A DNA stretch of 58,094 nucleotides from Gammaproteobacteria bacterium. GTDB lineage: Bacteria; Pseudomonadota; Gammaproteobacteria; CAJXQU01. The notes beneath the pieces were generated by a model. It made no database searches. It had not been told where the DNA came from and was given only the letters and a program-made list of their open reading frames with translations. A program made the position numbers and the translations under genes. Location: the NCBI GenBank assembly GCA_026984775.1, contig JALSRM010000033.1, positions 1-58,094 on the forward strand. Reading direction: 5' to 3'. This document shows positions 9,502-20,565 of this stretch, in pieces (the first letter of the stretch is position 1; each line of letters starts with the position of its first letter).

Positions 9502-10542
9502 TCAGTGATAAGTAGTCAAGGTTTGATTCAGTTTCTGCCATTCAGATTCTGTCTCTGTGGGATCATCTCCCGATAACTGGTTTGAATTGACTGTACCATT
9601 TTGAGTAGCCACAGCCACTTTTTCCCTCATGCCAGAATACCACCAGATGCCTGCAGCAATTGCTGCCACTATCAAAAACGCAAGCCCTCTCATCCAGACT
9701 GATGCCCTGGTGTTTGTCTTTCTGCCTGGCATCTCGGCAAAATCACTCTCTTTCATTGCCATCTTGACATGCTTACGGGTTATCAACCTGTCGTTTTCTG
9801 CATAAGCAGCAAGGCAGGACTTGTCAGCAATGATATTGATTCTGCGTAAAAGACCGTGAGAGTGTTTCCAGATATCACGAACTGCCTTCTGATCAAACAG
9901 ATCCATACCCTGATAACCACTGATCCGCAGCCGTGTATTGAGATAATCTCTCACTTCGTACTCCTGCAACGGCGCAAGGTTGAAACTGTAGGTAATACGT
10001 TCCTTGAGCTGACGAATATGAGGTTGTGACAGATTTTCATCCAACTCTGGCTGTCCAAAGAGCACTATCTGCAACAGTTTTTCCTGTTTTGTTTCAAGGT
10101 TGCTGAGAAGACGCAATTCTTCCAAGGTTTCAATCGGCATGCTCTGGGCCTCTTCCACAAACATCACTACACGCCGGCCGTTGGCATGCTGCTCCAGCAG
10201 ATAGTCCTGAATCTTATGCATAGCCTTCAATTGAGGATCTTCCGGTTTTACATCCAGATTCATCTCAAAACTTATGGCATGCAAAAGATTGTCGGGGGTC
10301 AGGCTTGGATTAGCCAGGTAGACTATCTCTATATCATTTGGCAGCTCGTCTTCCAGCATCCGACAAAGCATGGTCTTGCCACTACCGACTTCTCCAACGA
10401 CCTTTGTAATTCCTTCACCACTGGTAATGGCGTAGATCAGTGCCTGTAGAACCGCGCCCCGATTGGCTCCCGGGAAAAAGAGATTGGTATCCGGTGTAAT
10501 CTTGAATGGCGACTGATTGAGGCCAAAGTAATCTTTATACAT
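9502..10542 (-). CDS. ExeA/MshM-like AAA ATPase with C-terminal membrane anchor
   Basis: This 346-residue protein starts MYKDYFGLNQSPF, the usual N-terminus of ExeA-family AAA+ ATPases. Walker A GEVGSGKT is at about residues 50-57 and a Walker B-like MFVEEAQS near 127-134. After the ATPase domain comes a basic stretch and one transmembrane helix (about 277-296), leaving a short periplasmic tail. It lacks the long peptidoglycan-binding C-terminus of ExeA itself, which matches MshM. ExeA-type proteins help insert or position the secretin through the cell wall. The gene is nine bases downstream of the response-regulator gene and directly upstream of the secretin operon. Confidence 0.87.
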   Translation of the reverse strand: MYKDYFGLNQSPFKITPDTNLFFPGANRGAVLQALIYAITSGEGITKVVGEVGSGKTMLCRMLEDELPNDIEIVYLANPSLTPDNLLHAISFEMNLDVKPEDPQLKAMHKIQDYLLEQHANGRRVVMFVEEAQSMPIETLEELRLLSNLETKQEKLLQIVLFGQPELDENLSQPHIRQLKERITYSFNLAPLQEYEVRDYLNTRLRISGYQGMDLFDQKAVRDIWKHSHGLLRRINIIADKSCLAAYAENDRLITRKHVKMAMKESDFAEMPGRKTNTRASVWMRGLAFLIVAAIAAGIWWYSGMREKVAVATQNGTVNSNQLSGDDPTETESEWQKLNQTLTTYH

Positions 10543-10550
10543 TTTCCCTT

Positions 10551-11999
10551 CTATTTTTCTGTTTCTACTTCGATCGATAACCGCTGTATCTTACTGTATA
10601 ACGTCGTACGGTTGATACCCAAGATTCTGGCCGCCTGACTCAAATTACCCCTGCTGTTTTTCAACGCTGCGACAATATAGTGTTTTTCCCATTCATCCAG
10701 TTTTTCATCCAGACGAAAATTTTCTGTTTGCAGTAGATCCCGTTCTGCCATCCTATCGAGATCATCCGTTTCCTTTTCCGGCAAATAGGTGGCCAGTTCC
10801 ATCTCTGCTTCCAGTTGCCGGCGATTCACGACAGCTCCTGGATATTTCGATCCCAGTCGGATAACGATATTTCTCAACTCCCGGACATTTCCCGGAAAGC
10901 TGTAATGTAAAAGACGCTGTCTTGCCTCTTCATCAAGGGTGAAGGCCTCGAAAGTCCCGGCATAGAGTTTCTGGAAAAAATCCAGCAGCAAAAGGCAGTC
11001 TTCACCCCGATCGCGTAGAGGCGGAACCTTGATGGTAAGCACGCCCAGGCGATGATAAAGGTCCTGACGAAATAGCCCTTTCCGTACAGCTTCGGGAAGA
11101 TCCCGGTTGGTTGCCGCAACTATCCGTGCATCGGAGTGTCTCGCTTGGGTTTCACCGATACGGTAATACTCACCGTTCTCCAGCACTCGAAGAAGTTTCG
11201 CCTGTAGCTCAAGCGGTAGTTCACCTACTTCATCCAATAACAGCGTTCCCTTACTGGCCTGCTCAAAAAAGCCAGGCTTGGCAGAATCGGCGCCAGTGAA
11301 TGCACCTTTGGCATGACCAAACAATTGTGCCTCAAGCAAATCAGCCGGGAAAGCAGCACAATTGATCGTCAGTAATGGTTGTTTCTTCCGATTGCTCTGG
11401 GTGTGAAGATACTCGACTACAAGCTCCTTGCCACTGCCAGACTCACCTTCGATGAGGACCGGGAAAGGTGTATCAGCAAATTGCCTGATCAGAGCTCGCA
11501 AGGTTTCTATCGCTGGACTGTTACCGATAATGCCCGGTTTTTCTTCATCGACAGTGATGCGTGCCTGTTCGGCATCCAGCAACATGAGTTGGTGCTGAAG
11601 CCTTGCTTTCAACAAATGGACATCACAGGGTTTAGTCACGAAATCGACGGCACCCAGTGTCATTGCGTGCTGAATGTTGCTACGTTTACTCTGGCCTGAC
11701 AAAACAAGGATCTTCATTGAGGGGTTAAATGCCAGTAATTCCGTGATCATGGCAAACCCCTCTTCCGGGTTATGCGGCGTTGGGGGGAGACCCAAATCGA
11801 CCAGGGCCAGTGAGGGTGGATCACCAAGATTCTGCAGAATGGATTTTGCCTCCTCGCGGGTTTCGGCCGGAAGCACATCAAAGCTCCCCTGTAACACAAA
11901 GCCCAGTGATTCGACAATCAAGTGATCATCATCGATCAGCAGCAAGCGAGGTTTTTCGGCCCCATTGGAGCCTGTCAGAATGCCTGTCTTCGTCGCCAT
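10551..11999 (-). CDS. NtrC-family sigma-54-dependent response regulator
   Basis: The start is set at the ATG at 11999 because it has GGAG about five bases upstream; an upstream reading frame to 12098 would run into the metF 3' end. The 482-residue product has a receiver domain with acidic residues near 23-25 and the phospho-acceptor Asp near residue 68 in LVDLGLPP. The AAA+ domain has Walker A GESGSGKE and the sigma-54-contacting GAFTGA loop. The C-terminal Fis-type helix-turn-helix includes NLSQAARILGINRTTLY. The receiver resembles that of PEP-CTERM-associated regulators (DLGLPP followed by EGF). No histidine kinase is encoded nearby. It most likely activates the adjacent pilus operon; a candidate promoter lies at 9417-9432. 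Confidence 0.93.
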   Translation of the reverse strand: MATKTGILTGSNGAEKPRLLLIDDDHLIVESLGFVLQGSFDVLPAETREEAKSILQNLGDPPSLALVDLGLPPTPHNPEEGFAMITELLAFNPSMKILVLSGQSKRSNIQHAMTLGAVDFVTKPCDVHLLKARLQHQLMLLDAEQARITVDEEKPGIIGNSPAIETLRALIRQFADTPFPVLIEGESGSGKELVVEYLHTQSNRKKQPLLTINCAAFPADLLEAQLFGHAKGAFTGADSAKPGFFEQASKGTLLLDEVGELPLELQAKLLRVLENGEYYRIGETQARHSDARIVAATNRDLPEAVRKGLFRQDLYHRLGVLTIKVPPLRDRGEDCLLLLDFFQKLYAGTFEAFTLDEEARQRLLHYSFPGNVRELRNIVIRLGSKYPGAVVNRRQLEAEMELATYLPEKETDDLDRMAERDLLQTENFRLDEKLDEWEKHYIVAALKNSRGNLSQAARILGINRTTLYSKIQRLSIEVETEK

Positions 12000-12060
12000 T
12001 ATGCTCCGGGGAAAGAGCTCAAAATGAATAGTTACAGTATATGCAATTCGGTGTGTGTTG

Positions 12061-12909
12061 TCAGGTCTCCCCAAGATTGAGGTTATTCCAGATTGCAACG
12101 GAAGATTCTGCCTGATTCATCGTGTAGATATGCAGGCCAGGAGCTCCTCTTTCCAGCAATCGGCGGCAAAGCTCTGTCGCCACCTCGATACCAAATTTAC
12201 GGATGGAAACCCGATCATCCCCAAAATCACGTAGACGATAGATAATCCATCTGGGGATCTCGGCCCCACATGCCTCGGAGAACCGCATCAGCTGGGTATA
12301 ATTGATGATCGGCATGATTCCAGGAACGATGGGAATGTCGATCCCAATCTTCTGAGCCTCTTCAACGAAACGGAAGTAGGCGTCGATGTTATAGAAATAT
12401 TGGGTCAGGGCTCCATTGGCACCCGCATCTACCTTACGCTTGAAGTTTTCCAGGTCAACCTTTGCCGACTGAGCCTGAGGGTGGACCTCAGGATAGGCTG
12501 CCACTTCGATATGAAAATAGTTTCCCGTCTCCTCCCTAATCAGCTCGACCAGTTCATTGGCATAACGTAATTCACCGTAGGATCCGAGTCCAGAGGGGAG
12601 ATCCCCACGTAAAGCAACGATCTCCCTGATTCCAGCATCCTTGTATTTATGCAGGATCTTACGAATATCATCCCGACTGAAACCGATGCACGATAGGTGA
12701 GGTGCAGCAGGGAGGCCGGTTTTTTCCCGGATTCGCATGACCGTTTCGAACGTCTTGTCTTGGGTAGACCCCCCAGCACCAAACGTGACAGAGAAATAAC
12801 GCGGTTTGAGCGGCGCCAGCTGCTCCAGCACAGCATCCAACTTGGCTTCGGATTCTGGTGTGCGTGTAGGGAAAAACTCGAAACTGTAGGTCTTCTTCTC
12901 TTCTTGCAT
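12061..12909 (-). CDS. metF: 5,10-methylenetetrahydrofolate reductase
   Basis: The 282-residue protein matches bacterial MetF in length. It carries the family's N-terminal SFEFFPTRTPE (catalytic Glu region), TFGAGGST, the folate/flavin-site ALRGD and FHIEVAAYPEVHPQA. It reduces methylene-THF to methyl-THF with FAD and NAD(P)H, supplying methyl groups for methionine synthesis. It is the last gene of a metK-ahcY-metF unit that groups the activated methyl cycle. A strong hairpin lies between ahcY and this gene. Nothing unusual was seen in the protein. Confidence 0.97.
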   Translation of the reverse strand: MQEEKKTYSFEFFPTRTPESEAKLDAVLEQLAPLKPRYFSVTFGAGGSTQDKTFETVMRIREKTGLPAAPHLSCIGFSRDDIRKILHKYKDAGIREIVALRGDLPSGLGSYGELRYANELVELIREETGNYFHIEVAAYPEVHPQAQSAKVDLENFKRKVDAGANGALTQYFYNIDAYFRFVEEAQKIGIDIPIVPGIMPIINYTQLMRFSEACGAEIPRWIIYRLRDFGDDRVSIRKFGIEVATELCRRLLERGAPGLHIYTMNQAESSVAIWNNLNLGET

Positions 12910-12929
12910 CGGTTCCTGAAATTTGTATT

Positions 12930-12949
12930 GGCGGGAGAAAAGTCCCGCC
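12930..12949. other. GC-rich hairpin between ahcY and metF
   Basis: GGCGGGA (12930-12936) and TCCCGCC (12943-12949) form a perfect 7-bp stem with a six-base loop. On the transcribed minus strand it is not followed by a T-tract, so it is a poor intrinsic terminator. A role in mRNA processing or stability between ahcY and metF is possible but not shown. Confidence 0.5.
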
Positions 12950-12965
12950 TGGTATCAAGAGGTGT

Positions 12966-14285
<1,320 letters not shown>

Positions 14286-14292
14286 TTAACTC

Positions 14293-15462
14293 CTAAAGTA
14301 TTTTTTCTAATCCGAGGCTGTCCTTGAGCGCTTCAGCCTTGTCGGTTCTTTCCCACGTAAATTCGTCTCCACGGCCGAAATGGCCATAGGCTGCCGTGGC
14401 CTTCATGCCGGGTCTCAGGAGATCCAACATTTCGATAATACCCCTTGGACGTAGATCAAAATGTTCCCTGATCGCCGCGATCAGCTTGTCTTCATCCACT
14501 TTGCCGGTACCGAAGGTCTCCACGCTGATCGATGTCGGTTCGGCGACACCAATCGCATAGGAAAGTTGCAGTTCACACCGATCGGCAAGACCAGCCGCTA
14601 CGATATTCTTCGCCACATAACGGGCAGCATAGGCTGCTGAACGATCCACCTTAGAGGGATCCTTTCCAGAAAATGCACCACCTCCATGACGTGCCATGCC
14701 CCCATAGGTATCGACGATGATCTTTCTACCCGTCAGTCCACAATCACCTACAGGGCCACCGATCACAAACCGGCCAGTCGGATTGATATAGTACCGGGTC
14801 TTTTCACTCAACCACTTTTCTGGCAGAACCGGTTTTAAAATTTCTTCCATCACCGCTTCATGGAGATCTTTCTGCTCGATATCCGGATCGTGTTGAGTAG
14901 AAAGTACAACTGCATCAATACCCGTGGGCTTTCCATCCTTATAGATGAATGTCACCTGGCTCTTAGCATCCGGCCGTAACCACGGTAGCGTCCCTTTCTT
15001 GCGTACCTCTGCCTGCCGTTTGACGAGCAGATGAGCATAGGCAATGGGGGCCGGCATCAACACCTCGGTTTCATTACAGGCGTAGCCAAACATCAACCCT
15101 TGATCTCCTGCCCCTTGCTCTTTGTCTTCTGCCTCATCAACACCCATTGCAATGTCAGGGGACTGCTTGTCCATGGTCACCATGATGGCACAAGTGTCAC
15201 TGTCGAAGCCAATGTCGGAACTTGTGTATCCGATCTCCTTGATCGTCTTTCTAGCCACTTCGGACATATCGACCGTCGCGCTGGTTGAGATCTCACCTGC
15301 CAGTACAACGATGCCTGTCGTGATTAAGGTCTCACAGGCAACGCGAGCCTTCGCATCCTGTTCCAGGATCGCGTCCAGAACAGCATCGGAAATCTGATCG
15401 GCCACTTTGTCTGGGTGGCCTTCGGATACGGACTCAGATGTGAATAAATGGGCATTCCCCAT
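14293..15462 (-). CDS. metK: S-adenosylmethionine synthetase
   Basis: I place the start at the ATG at 15462 ([12 protein letters not shown]), which has GGGAGAA about six bases upstream; an in-frame start at 15489 would add nine atypical residues. The 389-residue enzyme makes SAM from ATP and methionine. Signature motifs are present: [24 protein letters not shown], and the glycine-rich P-loop-like [16 protein letters not shown]. It is the first gene of the metK-ahcY-metF unit and is divergent from the redoxin gene. A plausible sigma-70 promoter lies at 15500-15528. Confidence 0.98.
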   Translation of the reverse strand: MGNAHLFTSESVSEGHPDKVADQISDAVLDAILEQDAKARVACETLITTGIVVLAGEISTSATVDMSEVARKTIKEIGYTSSDIGFDSDTCAIMVTMDKQSPDIAMGVDEAEDKEQGAGDQGLMFGYACNETEVLMPAPIAYAHLLVKRQAEVRKKGTLPWLRPDAKSQVTFIYKDGKPTGIDAVVLSTQHDPDIEQKDLHEAVMEEILKPVLPEKWLSEKTRYYINPTGRFVIGGPVGDCGLTGRKIIVDTYGGMARHGGGAFSGKDPSKVDRSAAYAARYVAKNIVAAGLADRCELQLSYAIGVAEPTSISVETFGTGKVDEDKLIAAIREHFDLRPRGIIEMLDLLRPGMKATAAYGHFGRGDEFTWERTDKAEALKDSLGLEKIL

Positions 15463-15499
15463 ACATCTTCTCCCAAATTGTGATATCAAAAGGTGGAAC

Positions 15500-15528
15500 A
15501 GTGTAAGATATGAAGTAAAGGATCTCCA
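15500..15528 (-). promoter_or_regulatory. Candidate sigma-70 promoter of metK
   Basis: On the minus strand a -35-like TGGAGA (15523-15528) is separated by 17 bases from a -10-like TACACT (15500-15505). Both match the consensus at four or more of six positions. It is about 40 bases upstream of the metK start. The pair GGTGGA (15492-15497) and TCCACC (15525-15530) forms an inverted repeat that brackets this promoter and could be an operator, although six-base arms can occur by chance. Confidence 0.4.
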
Positions 15529-15573
15529 CCCTATCGATACATATTTTATATGACTTAGCAGGAGTTTTAATCT

Positions 15574-16134
15574 ATGGTTTTAACAGAAACACCAGTTTGT
15601 GAATTTGGCAAACCCGCTATTGATTTCTGCCTGGAAGGTGTCGATGGCAAGAAATGGACACTCCAGGAATGCCGGGGACCAAAGGGATTGCTGGTCATGT
15701 TCATTTGCAACCATTGCCCCTATGTCAAAGCGATCCAGGACCGTCTGGTTCGGGACACCAAAGAACTCTCCGATCTCGGCATTGGGTGTGTTGCCATCAT
15801 GTCCAATGATCCCACTGACTATCCAGAAGACTCCTTCGAGAATATGAAACAGGTCGCAAAGGAACGGGGCTATCCTTTCCCTTACCTCATCGATCCCACT
15901 CAGGAAATTGCCAAAGCCTATGGTGCCGTCTGCACTCCGGACTTCTTTGGTTACAACGCCGATCTGGAACTCCAATTTCGGGGCCGGTTGGACGACAGTG
16001 GCATGCAACCCAAACCTGGTGCTCGCAGAGAACTATTCGAAGCCATGAAGCAAATCGCGGAGACCGGAAAGGGCCCCCAGCAGCAGATCCCGAGCATTGG
16101 CTGCTCAATCAAATGGAGGGGCCTTGCCAAATAA
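15574..16134 (+). CDS. Thioredoxin-like (redoxin/AhpC-TSA-type) protein
   Basis: This 186-residue cytoplasmic protein has a thioredoxin fold with the redox motif CNHCP (about residues 45-49) in [13 protein letters not shown]. The downstream cis-Pro region [11 protein letters not shown] also fits. It resembles the widespread single-domain thioredoxin-family proteins annotated near redoxin/TlpA, with no signal peptide visible. AGGAG lies about eight bases upstream of the ATG. It is followed by 64 bases without a gene and then tkt on the same strand. The substrate is unknown; a general thiol oxidoreductase or peroxiredoxin-like role is likely. Confidence 0.85.
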   Translation: MVLTETPVCEFGKPAIDFCLEGVDGKKWTLQECRGPKGLLVMFICNHCPYVKAIQDRLVRDTKELSDLGIGCVAIMSNDPTDYPEDSFENMKQVAKERGYPFPYLIDPTQEIAKAYGAVCTPDFFGYNADLELQFRGRLDDSGMQPKPGARRELFEAMKQIAETGKGPQQQIPSIGCSIKWRGLAK

Positions 16135-16198
16135 TAGTTGCCCGGAATCATGGGGAGGTTAAAATAACGGCCTTTCCCCGACAACCAGAGTCATTCCA

Positions 16199-18241
16199 AT
16201 GACCAACCAGCAGACAACAATGAAAACAGACGAAACTTCTAGACCTGATGTCGCCACTCGAAGGGAACTGGCAAATGCAATTCGAATCCTCAGCATCGAT
16301 GCTGTTCAGAAGGCCAATTCCGGACACCCGGGTGCCCCTATGGGGATGGCTGACATCATGGAAGTCCTGTGGAATGACTTTCTCAAGCACAATCCGAATA
16401 ACCCTCAATGGCCAGATCGCGATCGCTTTGTACTTTCCAATGGCCATGGCTCCATGATGTTGTATGCCCTGTTACATCTTACCGGTTACGACCTCTCGAT
16501 GGAGGAGATAAAGAACTTTCGTCAGCTCGGCTCAAAGACACCCGGTCATCCGGAATACGGCCATACACCAGGTGTCGAAACCACCACCGGTCCTCTGGGG
16601 CAGGGGCTCGCAAATGCGGTAGGCATGGCAACGGCTGAGATGATTCTGGCAGCACACTTCAACCGTGAGGGGCATCCCATCGTCGATCACTACACGTATG
16701 TCGCTCTGGGTGATGGCTGCATGATGGAAGGCATCAGCCATGAGGCATGCTCACTGGCTGGAACCCTGGGGTTGGGTAAGCTGATTGCATTATACGATGA
16801 CAATGGCATTTCCATCGACGGCGAAGTCGAGGGTTGGTTCACCGATGACACACCGAAACGCTTCGAGGCTTACCACTGGCATGTGATCCGTGACGTGGAT
16901 GGCCACGATGCAGAAGCCATTAGTAACGCCATTGAAGAAGCCCGGTCTGTCACAGACAAACCTACCCTGATCTGTTGCAAAACAGTGATCGGGTGGGGTT
17001 CGCCCAACAAACAGGGTAAGGAAATCAGTCATGGTGCCCCATTGGGAAAAGACGAAGTCGAACTTGTCCGCAAAACACTCGGTTGGCCCTGGAAGCCTTT
17101 TGAGATTCCGGAGCGAATCTACAATGCTTGGGATGCACGTGAAAAGGGCGCCGCTGCCGAAACGGAATGGGAAAAGCAATTTAGGACCTATCAACAGAAA
17201 TTTCCCGAGCTGGCAGAAGAATATCAACGCCGTATCGCCGGTAGGCTTCCGGAAAACTGGCAGAAGGTGGCGCAGGAGTTTATTGAGAAGACTCACCAGG
17301 AAGCGGCATCGATTCCGACACGCAAAGCTTCACAAAACGCGATCAATGCCTATGCCCCTGCCTTGCCTGAACTGATCGGAGGCTCTGCCGATCTGGGTGA
17401 ATCAAACAATACGGTCTGGTCAGGAGCGAAAAACATCATTCCACCTTCACCAGAAGGAAATTATATCCATTACGGAGTTCGGGAATTTGCCATGGCGGCC
17501 ATGATGAATGGTCTCGCTTTACATGGTGGAATCATCCCCTATGGCGGAACCTTCTTGGTCTTTTCGGATTATGCACGAAATGCACTACGGTTATCTGCAC
17601 TGATGGGGATCCGTGTCATTTATGTCCTGACACACGATTCCATCGGTCTTGGCGAAGACGGTCCGACCCATCAACCCGTAGAACATGCCTCCAGTTTGCG
17701 ACTGATCCCAAATATGTCGGTCTGGCGCCCGTGTGACGCAGTCGAGTCTGCCGTCGCCTGGAAGATCGCGATAGAAAGAAAAGGGCCCACCTCTCTGCTC
17801 TTCTCCCGACAGAATCTTGAATACCAAGAACGGGATGACGGGCAACTCAATTTGATCGAAAGAGGCGGATATATCCTGCTTGACAGTGACGGTGAGCCAG
17901 ATGCCATCATCATTGCGACCGGTTCAGAAGTTGCACTGGCGACGAAGGCTGCACGTGAACTGTCGGATAAAAAAATCCGGGTGGTTTCGATGCCATCCAC
18001 AGATACATTTGATGCCCAGGATCAGGAGTATCGTGACCAAGTTTTACCTCCTGCAGTCACTAAACGACTAGCCATTGAGGCAGGCAGCAGCGATCTCTGG
18101 TATAAATATATTGGCCGGGATGGCCGAGTGATCGGTATTGACCGTTTTGGCGAATCCGCACCAGCCACCGTTCTATTTGAACATTTCGGCTTCACTGTTG
18201 ATCATCTCGTTTCAGAAACAAAGAAAATTTTAAACTGTTAA
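16199..18241 (+). CDS. tkt: Transketolase
   Basis: This 680-residue thiamine-diphosphate enzyme transfers two-carbon units in the pentose phosphate and Calvin cycles. Motifs include [13 protein letters not shown] near the N-terminus, the ThDP-binding GDGCMMEG with GISIDG downstream, and [18 protein letters not shown] in the pyrimidine domain. It is close to E. coli TktA over its length, with an N-terminal extension of about 20 residues. No good ribosome-binding site precedes the chosen ATG, so a start at 16220 is also possible. It opens the tkt-gap-pgk-pyk-fba cluster. Confidence 0.97.
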   Translation: MTNQQTTMKTDETSRPDVATRRELANAIRILSIDAVQKANSGHPGAPMGMADIMEVLWNDFLKHNPNNPQWPDRDRFVLSNGHGSMMLYALLHLTGYDLSMEEIKNFRQLGSKTPGHPEYGHTPGVETTTGPLGQGLANAVGMATAEMILAAHFNREGHPIVDHYTYVALGDGCMMEGISHEACSLAGTLGLGKLIALYDDNGISIDGEVEGWFTDDTPKRFEAYHWHVIRDVDGHDAEAISNAIEEARSVTDKPTLICCKTVIGWGSPNKQGKEISHGAPLGKDEVELVRKTLGWPWKPFEIPERIYNAWDAREKGAAAETEWEKQFRTYQQKFPELAEEYQRRIAGRLPENWQKVAQEFIEKTHQEAASIPTRKASQNAINAYAPALPELIGGSADLGESNNTVWSGAKNIIPPSPEGNYIHYGVREFAMAAMMNGLALHGGIIPYGGTFLVFSDYARNALRLSALMGIRVIYVLTHDSIGLGEDGPTHQPVEHASSLRLIPNMSVWRPCDAVESAVAWKIAIERKGPTSLLFSRQNLEYQERDDGQLNLIERGGYILLDSDGEPDAIIIATGSEVALATKAARELSDKKIRVVSMPSTDTFDAQDQEYRDQVLPPAVTKRLAIEAGSSDLWYKYIGRDGRVIGIDRFGESAPATVLFEHFGFTVDHLVSETKKILNC

Positions 18242-18259
18242 TCACATTTGGAGAAAAAA

Positions 18260-19267
18260 ATGCCTGTAAAAGTAGGAATCAATGGCTACGGCCGAATTGG
18301 ACGAAATATCCTGCGAGCGTTATACGAATCTGGACGCACGGACGAGATCGAGATCGTTGCTATCAATGACCTTGGGGATGCGAAAACCAATGCCCACCTC
18401 ACCCAATACGATAGTGCGCATGGTAAGTTCCCCGGTGAGGTTTCAGTCGATGGCGATTATCTTGTCGTCAACGGTGATCGGATCCGATGCCTTGCTGAGC
18501 GGGATCCGGCAAAACTGCCTTGGGGTGAGCTGGGCGTTGAAGTGGTGCATGAATGTACAGGATTTTTTGCCAACAAGGAAAAAGCAAGCCTGCATCTGCA
18601 GGGAGGCGCACAGAAAGTTATCGTCTCGGCACCGGCAGGTAATGATGTCAAAACGGTTGTATATGGTGTTAACCACAATATACTTGAGTCTGGGGATCAG
18701 ATCATTTCCAATGCATCCTGTACTACAAACTGCCTGTCTCCTCTGGTCAAACCTTTGCACGAAAAAATCGGTGTAGTCAGTGGATTGATGACAACTATCC
18801 ATGCCTATACCAACGACCAGGTTTTGACCGATGTCTACCATACCGATCTCAGACGTGCCCGCTCTGCAACCCAATCCATGATCCCGACCAAGACAGGAGC
18901 AGCCGCAGCAGTAGGTCTCGTATTACCCGAGCTGGCTGGAAAACTTGATGGTTATGCCATGCGTGTGCCGACAATTAACGTCTCGGTCGTCGATCTTACT
19001 TTTGAGGCCGCAAGAGAAACAACCTCGGAAGAGATCCATGGCATCATGAAGGAAGCCTCCGAAGGTGAACTTAAAGGCATCTTGGAATACAACAACCTGC
19101 CACTGGTTTCGATCGACTTCAACCACAACCCGGCATCTTCGATCTACGACGAAGGCCTGACCAAAGTATCAAATGGGACCTTGGTCAAGGTCTGTGCATG
19201 GTACGACAACGAGTGGGGATTTTCGAACCGTATGCTGGATACCACCCTCGCCCTGATGAATGCGTAA
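18260..19267 (+). CDS. gap: Glyceraldehyde-3-phosphate dehydrogenase, type I
   Basis: The start is the ATG at 18260 ([15 protein letters not shown]), which has GGAG seven bases upstream. A TTG at 18248 is in frame but precedes the ribosome-binding site. The 335-residue enzyme has the N-terminal Rossmann motif INGYGRIGR, the catalytic ASCTTNCL with its nucleophilic Cys, and the C-terminal [12 protein letters not shown]. It interconverts glyceraldehyde-3-phosphate and 1,3-bisphosphoglycerate. It follows tkt by 18 bases and precedes pgk by 22 bases, so the three are one operon. Cofactor preference (NAD versus NADP) was not determined. Confidence 0.97.
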   Translation: MPVKVGINGYGRIGRNILRALYESGRTDEIEIVAINDLGDAKTNAHLTQYDSAHGKFPGEVSVDGDYLVVNGDRIRCLAERDPAKLPWGELGVEVVHECTGFFANKEKASLHLQGGAQKVIVSAPAGNDVKTVVYGVNHNILESGDQIISNASCTTNCLSPLVKPLHEKIGVVSGLMTTIHAYTNDQVLTDVYHTDLRRARSATQSMIPTKTGAAAAVGLVLPELAGKLDGYAMRVPTINVSVVDLTFEAARETTSEEIHGIMKEASEGELKGILEYNNLPLVSIDFNHNPASSIYDEGLTKVSNGTLVKVCAWYDNEWGFSNRMLDTTLALMNA

Positions 19268-19289
19268 CGGCAATGAAGGAGAGACGATC

Positions 19290-20489
19290 ATGCTAACGAT
19301 GGATGACTTCAATCTGTCAGGAAAACGGGTTCTGATCCGGGAGGATCTCAACGTCCCACTGAAAAATGGTGAAATTACAGACGACACTCGGATCAGGGCA
19401 GCTCTGCCAACCATTCAGCGGGCGCTCGATGAAAATGCCTGTGTCATGATCGTCTCTCATCTTGGAAGGCCGAAAGAGGGGCAGTACGAGGAAGCTTTCT
19501 CACTCGCACCAGTCGCCAAACGGTTAACTGAGTTGCTGGGACAGGAAGTCCCCCTGGAGAAGAACTGGCTAAACGGTGTTGAGGTAGAAGCTGGACATGC
19601 TGTGTTATGCGAAAACGTTCGTTTCGCTCTTGGCGAAAAAAGCAATGATGATGCATTGTCCCGAAAAATGGCCTCCCTGTGCGATATCTATGTCAACGAT
19701 GCCTTTGCTACAGCTCATCGTGCACAGGCATCCACCTATGGTATTGCAAAATATGCACCGCTTGTCTGTGCAGGCCCGTTACTTAAAGCAGAACTGGATG
19801 CGTTGACCAAGGCCCTTGACGATCCGGAGAGACCCATGGTTGCCATCGTCGGTGGAGCCAAGGTTTCAACCAAACTGGAAGTGTTGGAGACACTGATCGA
19901 AAAGGTCGATCAACTGATCGTTGGTGGAGGTATCGCAAATACCTTTATCAAGGCGGCAGGTTATGATGTGGGCCGTTCCTTGTATGAAGAAGATCTGGTT
20001 GATATTGCCAGGCAGCTTATCGAGAAGGCCAAGAAGAGAAATGCCGAGATACCGATTCCTGTCGATGTTGTCTGTGCCAAAGAGTTTTCAGAAAGTGCCC
20101 CTGGAACGGTCAAACCGGTAAATGAAATCACCGGGGATGACATGATCCTGGATCTGGGACCTGAGACCCTCAAAGCATTGAAAATTATGTTGGTAACTGC
20201 AGGTACGATCGTCTGGAATGGTCCACTGGGTGTCTTTGAGTTTGATCACTTTGCCAGTGGGACCAGGGACCTGGCAAAAGCGATTGCTGAAAGCCCGGCC
20301 TATTCTATTGCCGGTGGAGGCGATACACTGGCTGCTATTTCAAAGTTTGGAGTTTCTGACGGAATATCCTATATTTCAACCGGGGGAGGTGCTTTTCTTG
20401 AATTATTGGAAGGTAAAGAACTTCCAGCCGTTGCCATACTCGAAGAACGAGCAAGAGCCATGGCAACACATCCAAGCGAAGGCTACTGA
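19290..20489 (+). CDS. pgk: Phosphoglycerate kinase
   Basis: The start is set at the ATG at 19290, which has AAGGAG eight bases upstream; the frame is open from 19260 but that overlaps gap. The 399-residue enzyme carries [13 protein letters not shown], the substrate-binding [19 protein letters not shown], and the C-terminal [13 protein letters not shown]. It transfers phosphate between 1,3-bisphosphoglycerate and ADP. It is followed by a perfect 11-bp hairpin and then pyk. Nothing unusual was seen. Confidence 0.97.
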   Translation: MLTMDDFNLSGKRVLIREDLNVPLKNGEITDDTRIRAALPTIQRALDENACVMIVSHLGRPKEGQYEEAFSLAPVAKRLTELLGQEVPLEKNWLNGVEVEAGHAVLCENVRFALGEKSNDDALSRKMASLCDIYVNDAFATAHRAQASTYGIAKYAPLVCAGPLLKAELDALTKALDDPERPMVAIVGGAKVSTKLEVLETLIEKVDQLIVGGGIANTFIKAAGYDVGRSLYEEDLVDIARQLIEKAKKRNAEIPIPVDVVCAKEFSESAPGTVKPVNEITGDDMILDLGPETLKALKIMLVTAGTIVWNGPLGVFEFDHFASGTRDLAKAIAESPAYSIAGGGDTLAAISKFGVSDGISYISTGGGAFLELLEGKELPAVAILEERARAMATHPSEGY

Positions 20490-20511
20490 TCCCTTGATCC
20501 CAATTCAGGAG

Positions 20512-20536
20512 AACTGCCAGGGTTTCCCTGGCAGTT
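20512..20536 (+). terminator. Strong hairpin between pgk and pyk (attenuator-like)
   Basis: AACTGCCAGGG (20512-20522) and CCCTGGCAGTT (20526-20536) are perfectly complementary over 11 bases, with a three-base TTT loop, followed by TCATTTT. The stem is terminator-like but the T-run is short and broken, and pyk starts 30 bases further on. It may reduce read-through into pyk or mark an mRNA processing point. Confidence 0.55.
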
Positions 20537-20565
20537 TCATTTTGGAGAAACAGTAAATTAAGATT

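Noticed and set aside
12000-12098. Longer N-terminus for the sigma-54 regulator
   Set aside because: It would overlap metF and begins without a ribosome-binding site; the ATG at 11999 has GGAG at the right distance.
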